Source: Klenkia sesuvii (GTDB lineage: Bacteria; Actinomycetota; Actinomycetes; Mycobacteriales; Geodermatophilaceae). Taken from it: a stretch of 64,000 bases of DNA. A program made the translations under genes and the position numbers. This document shows positions 7,375 to 15,929 of this stretch, piece by piece. The stretch's first letter is position 1; each line of letters begins with the position of its first letter. The notes under the pieces were generated by a model that did not search any database, was not told where the DNA came from, and saw only the letters and a program-made list of their open reading frames with translations. The stretch is from positions 124,001-188,000 of the forward strand of contig NZ_JBAPLU010000004.1 of the NCBI RefSeq assembly GCF_037083825.1, read 5' to 3'.

Positions 7375-9357
7375 TCAGTCGGAGCAGCAGTCGCCGGCGC
7401 CGCCCGCAGGACCGTCGGGATCGCCGTCCTCGGCGGTGCGGGAGCGGCAGTGCGCGCTCGCGCTGGGCGGCACGTCGAGGGTGGGGTTGCGGTCGAAGAA
7501 GCCGACGGGCTTGAGCTTGAACCCGGTGTAGTCCACCGGCATGATCGGCCAGTCCTCGGGCCGCGGCACGTGGGTCAACCCGAAGGTGTGCCACAGGACG
7601 ACGTCGGTGGCCTCGACCCCGCGGTCGGCGGCGGCGTACTGCGGCAGCCCGGCCCCGCCGGCGTGCTGGTTGACGAAGTCGCCGGCGGCGTAGCGCTCGG
7701 CCGGGTCGTAGGCGGTGACCCACAGGTGCTTGGCGGCGAAGGTCGCGCGGCGGTGGATCGGGCTGTCCGGGTCCGCGAGCAGGGCCGGCTGCCCCTCGGG
7801 CAGGAGGGCGTAGGCGACCGGTTCGCCGAGGCGGTTGCGGCTGTCGGGGTTGGTGACGTGCCAGATGCGGCCTACCCCCTGGTCGGCCATCCGCTGGGCG
7901 TCGGACTCCCGCCGCAGCGTCGTCCGGCGCTGGGTGAACGCGTTGCCGCGCGGGTTGTCCGGCCCCATCGGCACCCGGACGAAGTCCAGCTCCTCCACGC
8001 TGTTGGTGGTCCCGTCGACCGTCATGTCCAGCCGGGCGCTGAACAGGTGCTGGTGGAAGGGGGCACCCAGCCCCGGAGCCACCTGCGAGGCGTACGGGTA
8101 GCCCTCGCCCGGGTAGGCGGAGGTGAACACGACCCCGGTGGCCTTGACCTCGAACCCGATGGTGCCGTCGAGGTAGAGGTACCAGTAGAAGCCGTAGTCG
8201 TAGTTGCCGATCGTGGTGAAGAAGCTGATCACCATCCGGCGCTGCCGCCGGGTCTCCGCCGAGCCGGCCCACAGATCGGTGTGCTTCCAGAGGATGCCGA
8301 AGTCCTCCTCGTGCATGCAAATGGCGTTGCGCAGCACCTGCGGGTGGCCGTCCTCGTCGGCGATGACCGCGTCCATGTAGGTGATGTCACCCAGGCAGTC
8401 GCAGCCGAGCTCGAGGGCATTGGCGTAGCGGCCCACCAGGTACTCGCCGGTGTCGAAGTAGTTCTGCCAGGACCGCACGGGGGAGGGGTCGGCGTAGGGC
8501 ACGACCATCTCCGCGATCGAGGCGCGGTGGATGATCGGCCGCAGCCGGTCGCCGTCGCGGAACCCGATCTGGTGCAGCGTCAGCCCCTCGCGGGCGTCGA
8601 AGCCGACGCGCAGCTCCCAGTTCTCCCAGCGCAGCAGGTTGCCCTCGAGGCTGAAGCTCGGGCCCTCGGGCTGGGTGATCTCGATGGGCTTCTGCGTGGT
8701 CCGCATCGGCCCGGTGACGGCGGGGTCGTCGAAGTTGCCCGACTCCTCGGGGATCGGCACCGGACCGAGGTCCATGACCTGGTCGACGGTCTTGTTCACC
8801 ACGTCCACGTAGGCCACCAGGCCGTCGATCGGGTGTGCCCACGGGTGGTCCCCCGGGTGGTCCTGCCGGAAGGCCAATCCGCGCAGGATGCGCCGCCCCT
8901 GCTCCTCCGGGTACTCGAAGACACCTGCGGACAGGGGGGCGACCCGCACGTCGGCGACGTCCAGGTCCCGGGCCGCCAGCGCGGCCAGCCACTGCAGGTC
9001 GGTGGCGAGGACCTCCTCGACGACGGCGAACTCCGAGTCCAGCACCGGCAGCTGACCGTCGGTGGCGGCGTCCAGGTCGCGCCGGCCGGTCACCTCGCCC
9101 CGGGTCAGCGAGACGACGACGTCCTTGGCCGACGGCGGGGCGAGCTCGTGCAGCAGCACCCGGACGGCCCGGTCGGGCGTGCCCGCCCCGTCCCGGAGGT
9201 GGATCTTGTGCGGTTCCTCGAGGCCCACGTAGACGAACCGGGTGCTGCCGGTGACCAGCCCGGCCTCCACGAGCACGGCGCGGGCCGCGGCGACCTCGTC
9301 GGCGGTCAGCTGGTCGAGCGGGTGGGTGGACGGGGTCGCACGAACGCTGGTGGACAT
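7375..9357 (-). CDS. copper/TPQ primary-amine oxidase (phenethylamine/tyramine oxidase type)
   Basis: 660 aa, oxidises primary amines to aldehydes, ammonia and H2O2. Every key residue of Arthrobacter globiformis phenylethylamine oxidase recurs at offset +4: the topaquinone precursor Y386 in TIGNYD (Y382), catalytic base D302 (D298), and copper ligands H435, H437 and H596 (H431, H433, H592). No signal peptide. It lies beside the homoprotocatechuate pathway, so phenethylamine, tyramine or dopamine are likely substrates. A short polar Cys-rich tail (CCSD) is unusual. The enzymes linking the aldehyde to homoprotocatechuate are not in the window. Confidence 0.96.
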   Translation of the reverse strand: MSTSVRATPSTHPLDQLTADEVAAARAVLVEAGLVTGSTRFVYVGLEEPHKIHLRDGAGTPDRAVRVLLHELAPPSAKDVVVSLTRGEVTGRRDLDAATDGQLPVLDSEFAVVEEVLATDLQWLAALAARDLDVADVRVAPLSAGVFEYPEEQGRRILRGLAFRQDHPGDHPWAHPIDGLVAYVDVVNKTVDQVMDLGPVPIPEESGNFDDPAVTGPMRTTQKPIEITQPEGPSFSLEGNLLRWENWELRVGFDAREGLTLHQIGFRDGDRLRPIIHRASIAEMVVPYADPSPVRSWQNYFDTGEYLVGRYANALELGCDCLGDITYMDAVIADEDGHPQVLRNAICMHEEDFGILWKHTDLWAGSAETRRQRRMVISFFTTIGNYDYGFYWYLYLDGTIGFEVKATGVVFTSAYPGEGYPYASQVAPGLGAPFHQHLFSARLDMTVDGTTNSVEELDFVRVPMGPDNPRGNAFTQRRTTLRRESDAQRMADQGVGRIWHVTNPDSRNRLGEPVAYALLPEGQPALLADPDSPIHRRATFAAKHLWVTAYDPAERYAAGDFVNQHAGGAGLPQYAAADRGVEATDVVLWHTFGLTHVPRPEDWPIMPVDYTGFKLKPVGFFDRNPTLDVPPSASAHCRSRTAEDGDPDGPAGGAGDCCSD

Positions 9358-9372
9358 GGTTCTCCCGGTGTC

Positions 9373-9386
9373 TCTACACGTGTAGA
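9373..9386. promoter_or_regulatory. perfect 14-bp palindrome upstream of amine oxidase, TetR operator
   Basis: TCTACACGTGTAGA is a perfect inverted repeat 16 bp upstream of the amine oxidase start. Length and symmetry fit a TetR dimer site, and a tetR gene ends the same transcript. No second copy was noticed. Confidence 0.75.
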
Positions 9387-9456
9387 AAATGCGTGTGACC
9401 GAGGTTACCGCTGAGGGCGCGTCCTGGGAAGGTGCCCGGAAGAACGACCCGCACGG

Positions 9457-9770
9457 TCAGGACACCTGTGCTCGACGGACCGCCCGGTGGCTGCGGGTCA
9501 TCACGACCGGCGCGGCCGGCACGACCACGGCGGCGGCCAGGGCCGAGGCGTCGCCCAGCCTCACCAACGCCCGGCCCCACCGACGCGCCGCCGGTCACAG
9601 CGCCGCCCGCCATCAGCGCGACGGCTCCACCTCGGCGGAACGAGTGCGCACCGGAGGACCCCGCCGAGGCGGGACTTGCTCCCCGTGGAGACCAGGACCA
9701 ACCCCAGGTAGCTGGTCGCGTCGACCATCCCGGTGCCGAAGATCGGCAGGAAGGCCGCGGCCTGCAGGGG
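9457..9770 (-). pseudogene. decayed membrane-protein gene, DUF1275/YoaK-like
   Basis: Read on the minus strand this stretch gives protein-like pieces in different frames with GC-rich third positions. They are FGTGMVDATSYLGLVLV near 9700-9770, ALMAGGAVTGG near 9590-9625 and a hydrophobic ALAAAVVVPAAPVV end with a stop at 9457. The order and the VDA-SYLG signature resemble DUF1275 (YoaK) proteins, but at least two frameshifts separate the pieces. No intact start was found. Identification is tentative. Confidence 0.35.
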
Positions 9771-9832
9771 ATGCCGGGGCCTCGTCGCTCCCGGGTGGTC
9801 GGCCGGATCGTCGGGGCGCTCACCCTGCGGGC

Positions 9833-9940
9833 ACCACGTCGGACTCGACGAGGACGAGGTCCTCGGGCTCACCGGGCCCGGACCGCCCACCACCCAGCGC
9901 GGGGCGGCCATCGCCTGCTCGGGGGAGACGCTCCGTCCGC
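9833..9940 (-). pseudogene. possible C-terminal remnant of a gamma-glutamyltransferase
   Basis: The minus strand reads SPEQAMAAPRWVVGG and then, after a one-base frameshift in a run of G and C, EPEDLVLVESDVVPAG with a stop. Gamma-glutamyltransferases end with a very similar layout (PQxAxxAPRW ... VLVE). Nothing upstream resembles the rest of such an enzyme. The region 9358-10352 as a whole holds no intact gene that I can support. Confidence 0.3.
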
Positions 9941-10281
9941 GAGGCGCCGCGCGACCTCGAGGTGCGCGGAATGGTGGACGACACCGTGGGCTGGGGCGAC
10001 GGTGCTCCGCCCGTCTCCCCGTTGCGGGCGCTGCTCGGGGAGATGGCAGGGAAGAACCGGCCGACCCACGTCGCCCGGCTGGACCGGACCCAGCAGGCGA
10101 GAGCACCTGCTGATCGCCGAGCGGACCCGCTCCTCCCACCGTGAGCACCACCGGAGCGCCGAGGACCCATCGGGCGGGTGACGAGGCCAGCGCCGTTGCC
10201 GCAGCGGCGGCCCGTTCAGCCGGCGTCCAGCGCCACGTGGCCAGCCGGTGACGCATCGGGTCCGCCCGCCGCGCGCGAATT

Positions 10282-10298
10282 CTGTACGCTGCGTTCAG
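10282..10298. promoter_or_regulatory. near-perfect palindrome upstream of the aminotransferase
   Basis: CTGTACGCTGCGTTCAG has 8-bp arms (7 of 8 paired) around one central base, 55 bp upstream of the aminotransferase ATG. It fits a TetR-type operator, and a tetR gene lies at the end of this transcription unit. Inferred. Confidence 0.5.
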
Positions 10299-10352
10299 AC
10301 TCCGGTGTGCACCGCTACGGGCCCCGGCGTCCCTGACCGAGGAGAAGACGCC

Positions 10353-11663
10353 ATGTCGACCGACCAGCACGCTGCCGCCGACGCGCTCCGGGCGCGACGC
10401 TCGGCCGTCATCGGCCCGCACTCGCCGCTGTTCTACGACCAGCCGCTGCACGTCGTCTCCGGGCAAGGGGTCTGGTTGACGAGCGCGAACGGGGTCGACT
10501 ACCTCGACGCCTACAACAACGTGCCGCACGTGGGTCACTGCAACCCGGTGGTCGTGCGGGCCATCGCCGAGCAGGCGGCGAAGCTCAACGTGCACACCCG
10601 GTACCTGCACGAGGGGGTGGTCGAGTACGGCGAGATGCTCCTGGCAACGTTCGCCCCGCACCTGGAGCGGGTGTTCTTCACCAACAGCGGCTCCGAGGCC
10701 AACGAGCTCGCGCTGCGCATCGCCCGCCAGCACACCGGCGCCAGGGGGCTGCTGGTCACGGACTTCAACTACCACGGGAACACCACATCGCTGGCGGAGA
10801 TGTCCACCGGACTGGTGGTGCGCGAGCCGTTGGGCGCGCATGTGCGACCGCTGCGGATCCCCGACGTCCTCTCCGACCCGCGCAGCCAGGACGTGGTGCT
10901 GGCCGAGGCCCTGCGGGAGGCCGCCGACGCCATCGCCTCGTTGCAGGCCGCAGGTCACGGCGTCTCCGCGCTGCTGTTCGACCCGCTGTTCACCACAGAG
11001 GGCCTGCTGCACCCGCCGGCCGGGTACGTGCAGGGGCTGGCCGCCCTCGTGCACGGCGCCGGTGGGCTGGTCATCGCCGACGAGGTGCAGTCGGGGCTGG
11101 GGCGTTCCGGCTCGGCGTTCTGGGGGCACGAGCTGCACGACATCCAGCCCGACCTGGTGACCATGGGCAAGCCGCTGGGCAACGGCCACCCGCTCGGAGG
11201 CGTGGTGACCACGGCCGCGCTGCTGGAGGAGTTCGGCAGCACCAACATGTACTTCAACACCTTCGCCGGGAATCCTGTGTCCGCCGCCGCCGGCGCGGCC
11301 GTGCTCCGCGAGACGCTGGGGCGGGAGCTGCAGGCCGGCGCTGCCCGGCTCGGTGAGCACGCCCGGACGGCCCTGGAAGAGCTGGCAGCCGAGCGGCCCG
11401 GTGTGCGCGCCGTCCGGGGGACCGGGTTGTTCTTCGGGCTCGAACTCGTCGACGACGACGGCAAGGCCAGTGCCGACCGGGCCAAGCGTGTCGTCGAGGA
11501 GATGTACCGGAACGGGGTCTTGATCAGCCGCATCGGGCCGAAGGACAACGTGCTCAAGATCCGGCCTCCGATGGTGTTCGAGCAGGAGCACCTGCACGTG
11601 CTGCTCGACCGGCTCGGGGCGAGTCTCGACGCGGTGACGGAGCCGGAGGCCGTGGCCCGGTGA
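10353..11663 (+). CDS. class III PLP-dependent aminotransferase
   Basis: 436 aa, fold type I aminotransferase. Visible family marks are FTNSGSEANELALRIAR (phosphate and cofactor site), the Asp of VIADEVQSGLGR that contacts the PLP nitrogen, and the Schiff-base Lys in MGKPLGNGHPLGG. The whole pattern is closest to the alanine-glyoxylate / 4-aminobutyrate / phospholyase branch. The exact substrate cannot be read from the sequence. The ATG at 10353 follows GAGGAGA at 10340-10346. It is followed after 40 bp by a co-directional tetR, which is probably its regulator. Confidence 0.88.
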   Translation: MSTDQHAAADALRARRSAVIGPHSPLFYDQPLHVVSGQGVWLTSANGVDYLDAYNNVPHVGHCNPVVVRAIAEQAAKLNVHTRYLHEGVVEYGEMLLATFAPHLERVFFTNSGSEANELALRIARQHTGARGLLVTDFNYHGNTTSLAEMSTGLVVREPLGAHVRPLRIPDVLSDPRSQDVVLAEALREAADAIASLQAAGHGVSALLFDPLFTTEGLLHPPAGYVQGLAALVHGAGGLVIADEVQSGLGRSGSAFWGHELHDIQPDLVTMGKPLGNGHPLGGVVTTAALLEEFGSTNMYFNTFAGNPVSAAAGAAVLRETLGRELQAGAARLGEHARTALEELAAERPGVRAVRGTGLFFGLELVDDDGKASADRAKRVVEEMYRNGVLISRIGPKDNVLKIRPPMVFEQEHLHVLLDRLGASLDAVTEPEAVAR

Positions 11664-11703
11664 ACGCCCCGCCACCCATGGAGGTCGGTCCGTAGGGTGG
11701 TGC

Positions 11704-12369
11704 GTGGTCGGGTCGACCGGGAGAAGAGGTGGCCAGGTGGAGTTGCAGGGGCACGCCGTCGCGGAGATGCCCGGCCGGGTTCCTCTGCGGGAGCAGAACC
11801 GGCGCCGGACCAGACGCGTCCTCCTCGATGCCGCGCTCGAGGTGTTCGACGAGAAGGGGTTCGGCGGGGCCACCGTCGAGGCGATCGCGGCCCGGGCGGG
11901 CGCCTCCAAGGTGACGCTCTACTCCTACTTCCCGGCGGGTCGGGACGACTTGTTCCGCACTCTGTACGAGGAGATCAACGAGGAGGTGCTCGATCGGGCG
12001 ACGATCGAGCACCGCGAGGCATCCGGCTTGGTGGGTCAGGTTCTCGCCCTGACCCGACCTCTGCTGGACATCGGCGCCCGGCCGCTGATCGGGCGCTTCT
12101 ACTCCAACAGCGACCCCACCATGGAACCCGCCCTGGCACCCGTGCGCGGGCATGCCTCCAGGGCGGTGGTCCGGCTGCTGACCGACGACATCACCGAGGC
12201 GCGCGCCGCTGGCACGATGGCGTCCGAGGTCGACCCCGGTGTCCTGGCCGAGCTCCTGGTCGGTGCCACGAGAGCTGCACTGAGGCAGGTGGCCCAGGAA
12301 CCCAACCTGTCGCAGGACCTGCTGGCCGGGGTCGCTGCGCTGGTCCGGGGTCTGCTCCGCGCGGCATGA
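11704..12369 (+). CDS. TetR/AcrR-family transcriptional regulator
   Basis: 221 aa from GTG at 11704; alternative starts at 11737 (GTG) or 11767 (ATG) would remove a non-conserved leader. The DNA-binding region reads RRVLLDAALEVFDEKGFGG, then VEAIAARAGASKVTLYSYFP, a standard TetR helix-turn-helix. The C-terminal ligand domain is unspecific. It lies downstream of the aminotransferase and is a candidate to bind the palindrome at 10282-10298. Confidence 0.85.
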   Translation: MVGSTGRRGGQVELQGHAVAEMPGRVPLREQNRRRTRRVLLDAALEVFDEKGFGGATVEAIAARAGASKVTLYSYFPAGRDDLFRTLYEEINEEVLDRATIEHREASGLVGQVLALTRPLLDIGARPLIGRFYSNSDPTMEPALAPVRGHASRAVVRLLTDDITEARAAGTMASEVDPGVLAELLVGATRAALRQVAQEPNLSQDLLAGVAALVRGLLRAA

Positions 12370-12903
12370 GTCGGTGGGTCTCGCCGTGGGACCGTCGAGG
12401 CGGACCCGGCCCCGGCGACCACGTCGGCAGCCGCGGGCTGGCGGCGCTGCACCGACCGCCGGTGACCTGGCTGCCGCCGGCTGCCCCGGGACCCCGACAG
12501 GGAGTCGATGCCCAGGGTCTTGACCAGCACCCCATCCGGCGAGGGTGGGCGGGAGACCCCGGCCGAGTTGCAGTCGGCGACCACGGTGATCATCGCCGCT
12601 CCCGACCGCGGCCGCCGAGCAGCTACCTGGGAAGCAGCGGCCGGCGCACCACGCGGGCACTCGACGGCGTGGGCACCCACCCGGGTGGCCAGATCCTGGT
12701 GGCGGTAGCCGTCGCGCCGAGCGGGACGGCTGGGGACGGGCGACCCCTTTCGGCACCGACCACCGCGTCGGCGTCAGCAGACAGCGATGCGTCGACCATC
12801 GTCTGCAACAGGTCCCCCGGCATCCCGTGCCGAGGTCGGCCCTCCGACACGGGGAGCTGCAGGTACCCGCCGACGGCCGGTTCAGCCACCGTGGAACACC
12901 TGC
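12370..12903 (-). other. 534 bp without an intact gene; minus-strand coding-like fragments
   Basis: No intact gene. Two minus-strand stretches have codon use like real genes: one near 12490-12600 (MITVVADCNSAGV ... VLVKTLGIDSLSG) and one near 12770-12870 (GGYLQLPVSEG ... LLQTMVDASLSADADAVVG). They are in different frames and I do not recognise a family. The stretch is probably debris of a gene once placed beside the GH1 operon. Confidence 0.35.
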
Positions 12904-14088
12904 TCAGCGACCGCTGAGGCCGTTGCGGCGGGCCACGTCGCCCAACCAGGCAAGGCTGGGCTTCGCGGTCCGGGTGAAGGTCTCCCGGTCGACGGCCACC
13001 AGACCGAAGGTGGGGCGGTACCCGAGCATCCACTCGAAATTGTCCAGCAGACTCCAGTGCACGTAGCCCCGGACGTCGGCGCCGTCGGCGATGGCTGCGG
13101 CCAAGCCGCGCAGCGCCTCGTCGGTGAACCTGATCCGGTCGGCGTCGTCGGCGGTGGCGATGCCGTTCTCGGTCACCAGGAGGGGAGTGCCTGGCAGTAC
13201 CGAGGCGACGTAGGCCACTGCTGCACCCAGTGCCTCCGGTCGACGCTCCATGCCGTGGGCCAGGGTCTGCCGGTCCGACGGCGGGGCGATCAATCCCTGC
13301 GGACCGAACCGCTGCGCCGTGTAGATCTGCAGACCCAAGAAGTCGTCACCGCGAGCGGACTCCAGGAACCGGTCCACCATCGCGGCGCGCGCGGCGTCCA
13401 TGTGGTCGAGTCCGCCGCCTTCGTCGATGTACTCGATCCCCACCAGCGTCATGCCGGCCGGCGGTGACCCAGCGCCACGGAGGACGTCCATGCTGCGCGC
13501 GTGCAGGCCCAGGAGTGCCTCCGAGACGGCCGGGTCAGGTGCAGGCAGGCCCGTGACCTCCTCCCCGCGGCGTGCCATCGCGCCGATCACCGGCTGGACA
13601 GCCATCAGGTTGGGCTCGTTCAAGGTGGCCACGTACCCGGCGTCGGCCAGCGCCGGCGCGACGTACTCGGTGAACCGCGCGAGGCGGTCCGCGGTCCGGG
13701 CCCCCGTCCAACCGCCGTCGTCCATCAACCAACGCGGCATCGTGAAGTGCACCAGGGTGACGATCGGGGTGAGTCCGCGGTCGCGGCAGCCGTCGATCAT
13801 CCGCCGGTAGTGGTCGAGGGCGGCGCGGGAGAACTCACCCTCCGCGGGCTCGATCCGGCTCCACTCGAGGCTGAACCGGTAGGTGTCCAGACCGGAACCA
13901 GCCACCAGGTCGAGGTCTTCGGACCAGCGGTGCCAGGAGTCGCAGGCGTCTCCGCTGGACTCGCTGAAGGGCGAGTTCTCGGTGTGCTCCATGGCCCAGT
14001 GGTCATTGTTGACGTTGCCGCCCTCCACCTGGTGGGCAGCGGTGGCGGTGCCCCAGAGGAAGCCCTCGGGGAAGGTGACAGCAGTCAT
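12904..14088 (-). CDS. GH1 family beta-glucosidase
   Basis: 394 aa, somewhat short for GH1 (usually about 450). Starts FPEGFLWGTATAAHQVEGG, the GH1 N-terminal signature. Acid/base E158 is in TLNEPN, nucleophile E307 in VTENG, and the aglycone-side WSLLDNFEW block is present near the C-terminus. No signal peptide, so it acts in the cytoplasm. I chose the ATG at 14088 (with AGGAGA upstream) over a longer frame from 14148, because homologous sequence begins there. Last gene of the minus-strand quercetinase-esterase-GH1 group; in that context it would remove the glucose left on a flavonoid after rhamnose removal. Confidence 0.92.
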   Translation of the reverse strand: MTAVTFPEGFLWGTATAAHQVEGGNVNNDHWAMEHTENSPFSESSGDACDSWHRWSEDLDLVAGSGLDTYRFSLEWSRIEPAEGEFSRAALDHYRRMIDGCRDRGLTPIVTLVHFTMPRWLMDDGGWTGARTADRLARFTEYVAPALADAGYVATLNEPNLMAVQPVIGAMARRGEEVTGLPAPDPAVSEALLGLHARSMDVLRGAGSPPAGMTLVGIEYIDEGGGLDHMDAARAAMVDRFLESARGDDFLGLQIYTAQRFGPQGLIAPPSDRQTLAHGMERRPEALGAAVAYVASVLPGTPLLVTENGIATADDADRIRFTDEALRGLAAAIADGADVRGYVHWSLLDNFEWMLGYRPTFGLVAVDRETFTRTAKPSLAWLGDVARRNGLSGR

Positions 14089-14183
14089 CAGTCGATCTCC
14101 TTGCGTGTCGGAGGGGCCGGAGTGGCCGTCGTCGGGCAGTGCGCACACCCGCGCGCTGTCATCCGGGTGGGTCTTGGCGTCGC

Positions 14184-15113
14184 TCAGCGGAGCGGGTCCT
14201 CCGCCGTGCCGTCACCGACACCGAGCCGGCGGCTGAGCTCGTCGACCGTACGGTCCAGTGCCCGCTGAGCAGCAGTCGGTGAACCCAGCCACATGTGGTT
14301 CGCGCCCTGGAGGACCTCGAGGTCGGTGTCCACTCCCGCATCCGCGAGGGCGGCGTGCAACCGTGCGCTCTGCACGGCAGGGATGAACACGTCGTCGGCA
14401 CCGTGGAGCAGCAGGACCGGCGGGGCACCGGGGGCCACGTGCGTGATCGGGCTGGCCTGGGCAGCCAGGTCGGGGACGTCCGCCGCGGGCGCGCCGAGCA
14501 GGAGGGCCTCCCTCGTGGTGGCGTCGGAGAGGTCGGCGCCGGTGTCGGCAGCCACGGCGGCGATGTCACTGGGGGCGTACCAGGCGACGACGGCGGTGAC
14601 CTGGCTCGAGGGTCCGGTGAACCCGAGGTCACCTTCGAGCGCGGGATCGTCGGCGGTGAGCCCCAGCAGCGCGGCGAGGTGGCCGCCGGCGGACTCGCCC
14701 CAGGCCGCGATCCGCAGCGGGTCGAGACCCAGCTCGCCGGCGCGGGCGCGCAGCCACCGGACCGCGGCCTTGGCGTCGTGGAGCTGGGCCGGGAACGTGG
14801 CCTCCCCGGAGAGCCGGTAGTCGACACTGGCGACGGCGATGCCCGCCTGGGCGACCCGCTCGAACGGTGTGGGCGAGGCGCCGCGGTACATCGGTCCGAC
14901 GGTGCGGCGGCTGCCGAGGCGCCAGCCGCCGCCGTGCAGGAAGACGACGGACGGTGCGGTGACACCTCGGTCCGGGGGCAGGATGAGGTCGAGCTCGAAC
15001 GGCCGGACGCCGGGGACCGCGGCGTAGGGGACGCCGAGCAGGAGCCGGGTGCCGCCGGGACCGGGGAGCATCGGGGGTAGCGGCAGTTCGTGGGCCGCCG
15101 GGGGAAGGGGCAT
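14184..15113 (-). CDS. alpha/beta-hydrolase (HSL/BD-FAE-type carboxylesterase)
   Basis: 309 aa from the ATG at 15113; a GTG at 15170 would add 19 residues. It has the oxyanion loop HGGGW, the nucleophile elbow GESAGG, and a late Asp (HGADDVF) and His (GANHMW) completing a Ser-Asp-His triad. No secretion signal. It lies between the quercetinase and GH1 genes on the same strand. Quercetinases release a depside ester, so depside hydrolysis is an attractive role, but family members hydrolyse many acyl esters. A paralogue is at 22743-23681 on the other arm of the locus. Confidence 0.85.
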   Translation of the reverse strand: MPLPPAAHELPLPPMLPGPGGTRLLLGVPYAAVPGVRPFELDLILPPDRGVTAPSVVFLHGGGWRLGSRRTVGPMYRGASPTPFERVAQAGIAVASVDYRLSGEATFPAQLHDAKAAVRWLRARAGELGLDPLRIAAWGESAGGHLAALLGLTADDPALEGDLGFTGPSSQVTAVVAWYAPSDIAAVAADTGADLSDATTREALLLGAPAADVPDLAAQASPITHVAPGAPPVLLLHGADDVFIPAVQSARLHAALADAGVDTDLEVLQGANHMWLGSPTAAQRALDRTVDELSRRLGVGDGTAEDPLR

Positions 15114-15195
15114 CGCGGGGGCGGGCACGCTCGTCCTCCAGGGGCCGGGTGCGACCCGGAGAGGCCGCACCCGGCGTGCGTCGTCGGTGGGCAGG

Positions 15196-15765
15196 TCAGC
15201 GGTCTCCCTGGGCGTCCGACCAGTCGTAGTCGGGCGGGAAGAACTGCATGTTGTGCTGCTGTGCGGCGGCCTGCATGCGGGGGAAGTCGGGGATGAAGGG
15301 GGGCTGATCGGTGGTGGCGTGGTCGGTGGGGGTGCCGATGTGCTGGAAGAACCGTTCGAACCCGCCGGACAGGGTGCCCATCATCCGGGCTGCCTCGACG
15401 ACCTGGTACGAGTGGGCGAAGCCGGCGGGTACGTAGCCGAAGTCGCCGGCGTCCAGCAGCGAGGACCTCTTCTGCCCGTCGGCGTCCTCGTAGAACAGCT
15501 TGACCTTGCCCTCGAGGACGTAGAACGTCTCGTGGGTCTCGTTGTGCGAGTGGGTGGGGATGATGTCGCCGGCGGGGGAGTCGGCGGTGATGATGCCGAA
15601 CTGGCCGTCGGTCTCGTCGCCGGAGAGCAGGACGGTGAAGAGGTCACCGAAGAGGTTGGCGTGCTCCCCCTCGCCGCGGCGGAGCACGTAGGGCGCCGGC
15701 CGGCCGGGCAGCAGGCCCGTCCACTGCGGCCCCTTCGCAGGGTCGATCAGGTACTCGAAGCTCAA
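15196..15765 (-). CDS. single-cupin quercetin 2,3-dioxygenase
   Basis: 189 aa monocupin, close in length to the 186-residue QueD of Streptomyces sp. FLA. Cupin motif 1 gives metal ligands H72, H74 and E79 (HSHNETHE) followed by FYVLEG; motif 2 gives H118 in GYVPAGFAH. Family members cleave the flavonol C ring with release of CO and leave a depside; bacterial ones use Ni, Co or Mn. First gene of the minus-strand operon with the esterase and GH1. A putative IclR site lies at 15839-15853 upstream. A non-flavonoid cupin oxygenase is possible, but the GH78/GH1/rhamnose context argues for quercetinase. Confidence 0.85.
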   Translation of the reverse strand: MSFEYLIDPAKGPQWTGLLPGRPAPYVLRRGEGEHANLFGDLFTVLLSGDETDGQFGIITADSPAGDIIPTHSHNETHETFYVLEGKVKLFYEDADGQKRSSLLDAGDFGYVPAGFAHSYQVVEAARMMGTLSGGFERFFQHIGTPTDHATTDQPPFIPDFPRMQAAAQQHNMQFFPPDYDWSDAQGDR

Positions 15766-15838
15766 GGGTTCCTCCAGGGCACACGTCGTCGGTGACGTTC
15801 CGAGAATTGCGGAGAACGATCACCACCGACAGGTATCC

Positions 15839-15853
15839 TGCCAATCAATGGCA
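15839..15853. promoter_or_regulatory. putative IclR operator, quercetinase side
   Basis: TGCCAATCAATGGCA has 5-bp perfect outer arms and lies 74 bp upstream of the quercetinase start. Its reverse complement matches 12 of 15 bases of the site at 16874-16888 in front of the ABC transporter genes. The iclR gene lies between the two sites. Confidence 0.6.
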
Positions 15854-15929
15854 CGGCGATGGCCCCCGATGCCGTCGGCCGTCGGGCCGCGCGCCGGCCC
15901 GCGTCAGGCCTCCGGCCAGGCGGGCACGG

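Noticed and set aside
6437..8320. Long minus-strand frame over tetR and amine oxidase
   Set aside because: Frame-shifted shadow of the amine oxidase and tetR genes, composed of Arg/Pro/Gly runs.
9561..11909. Very long open frame on the minus strand across the aminotransferase gene
   Set aside because: It is the antisense shadow of a high-GC gene; only its end overlaps the remnant patch, and the aminotransferase on the other strand has complete family motifs.
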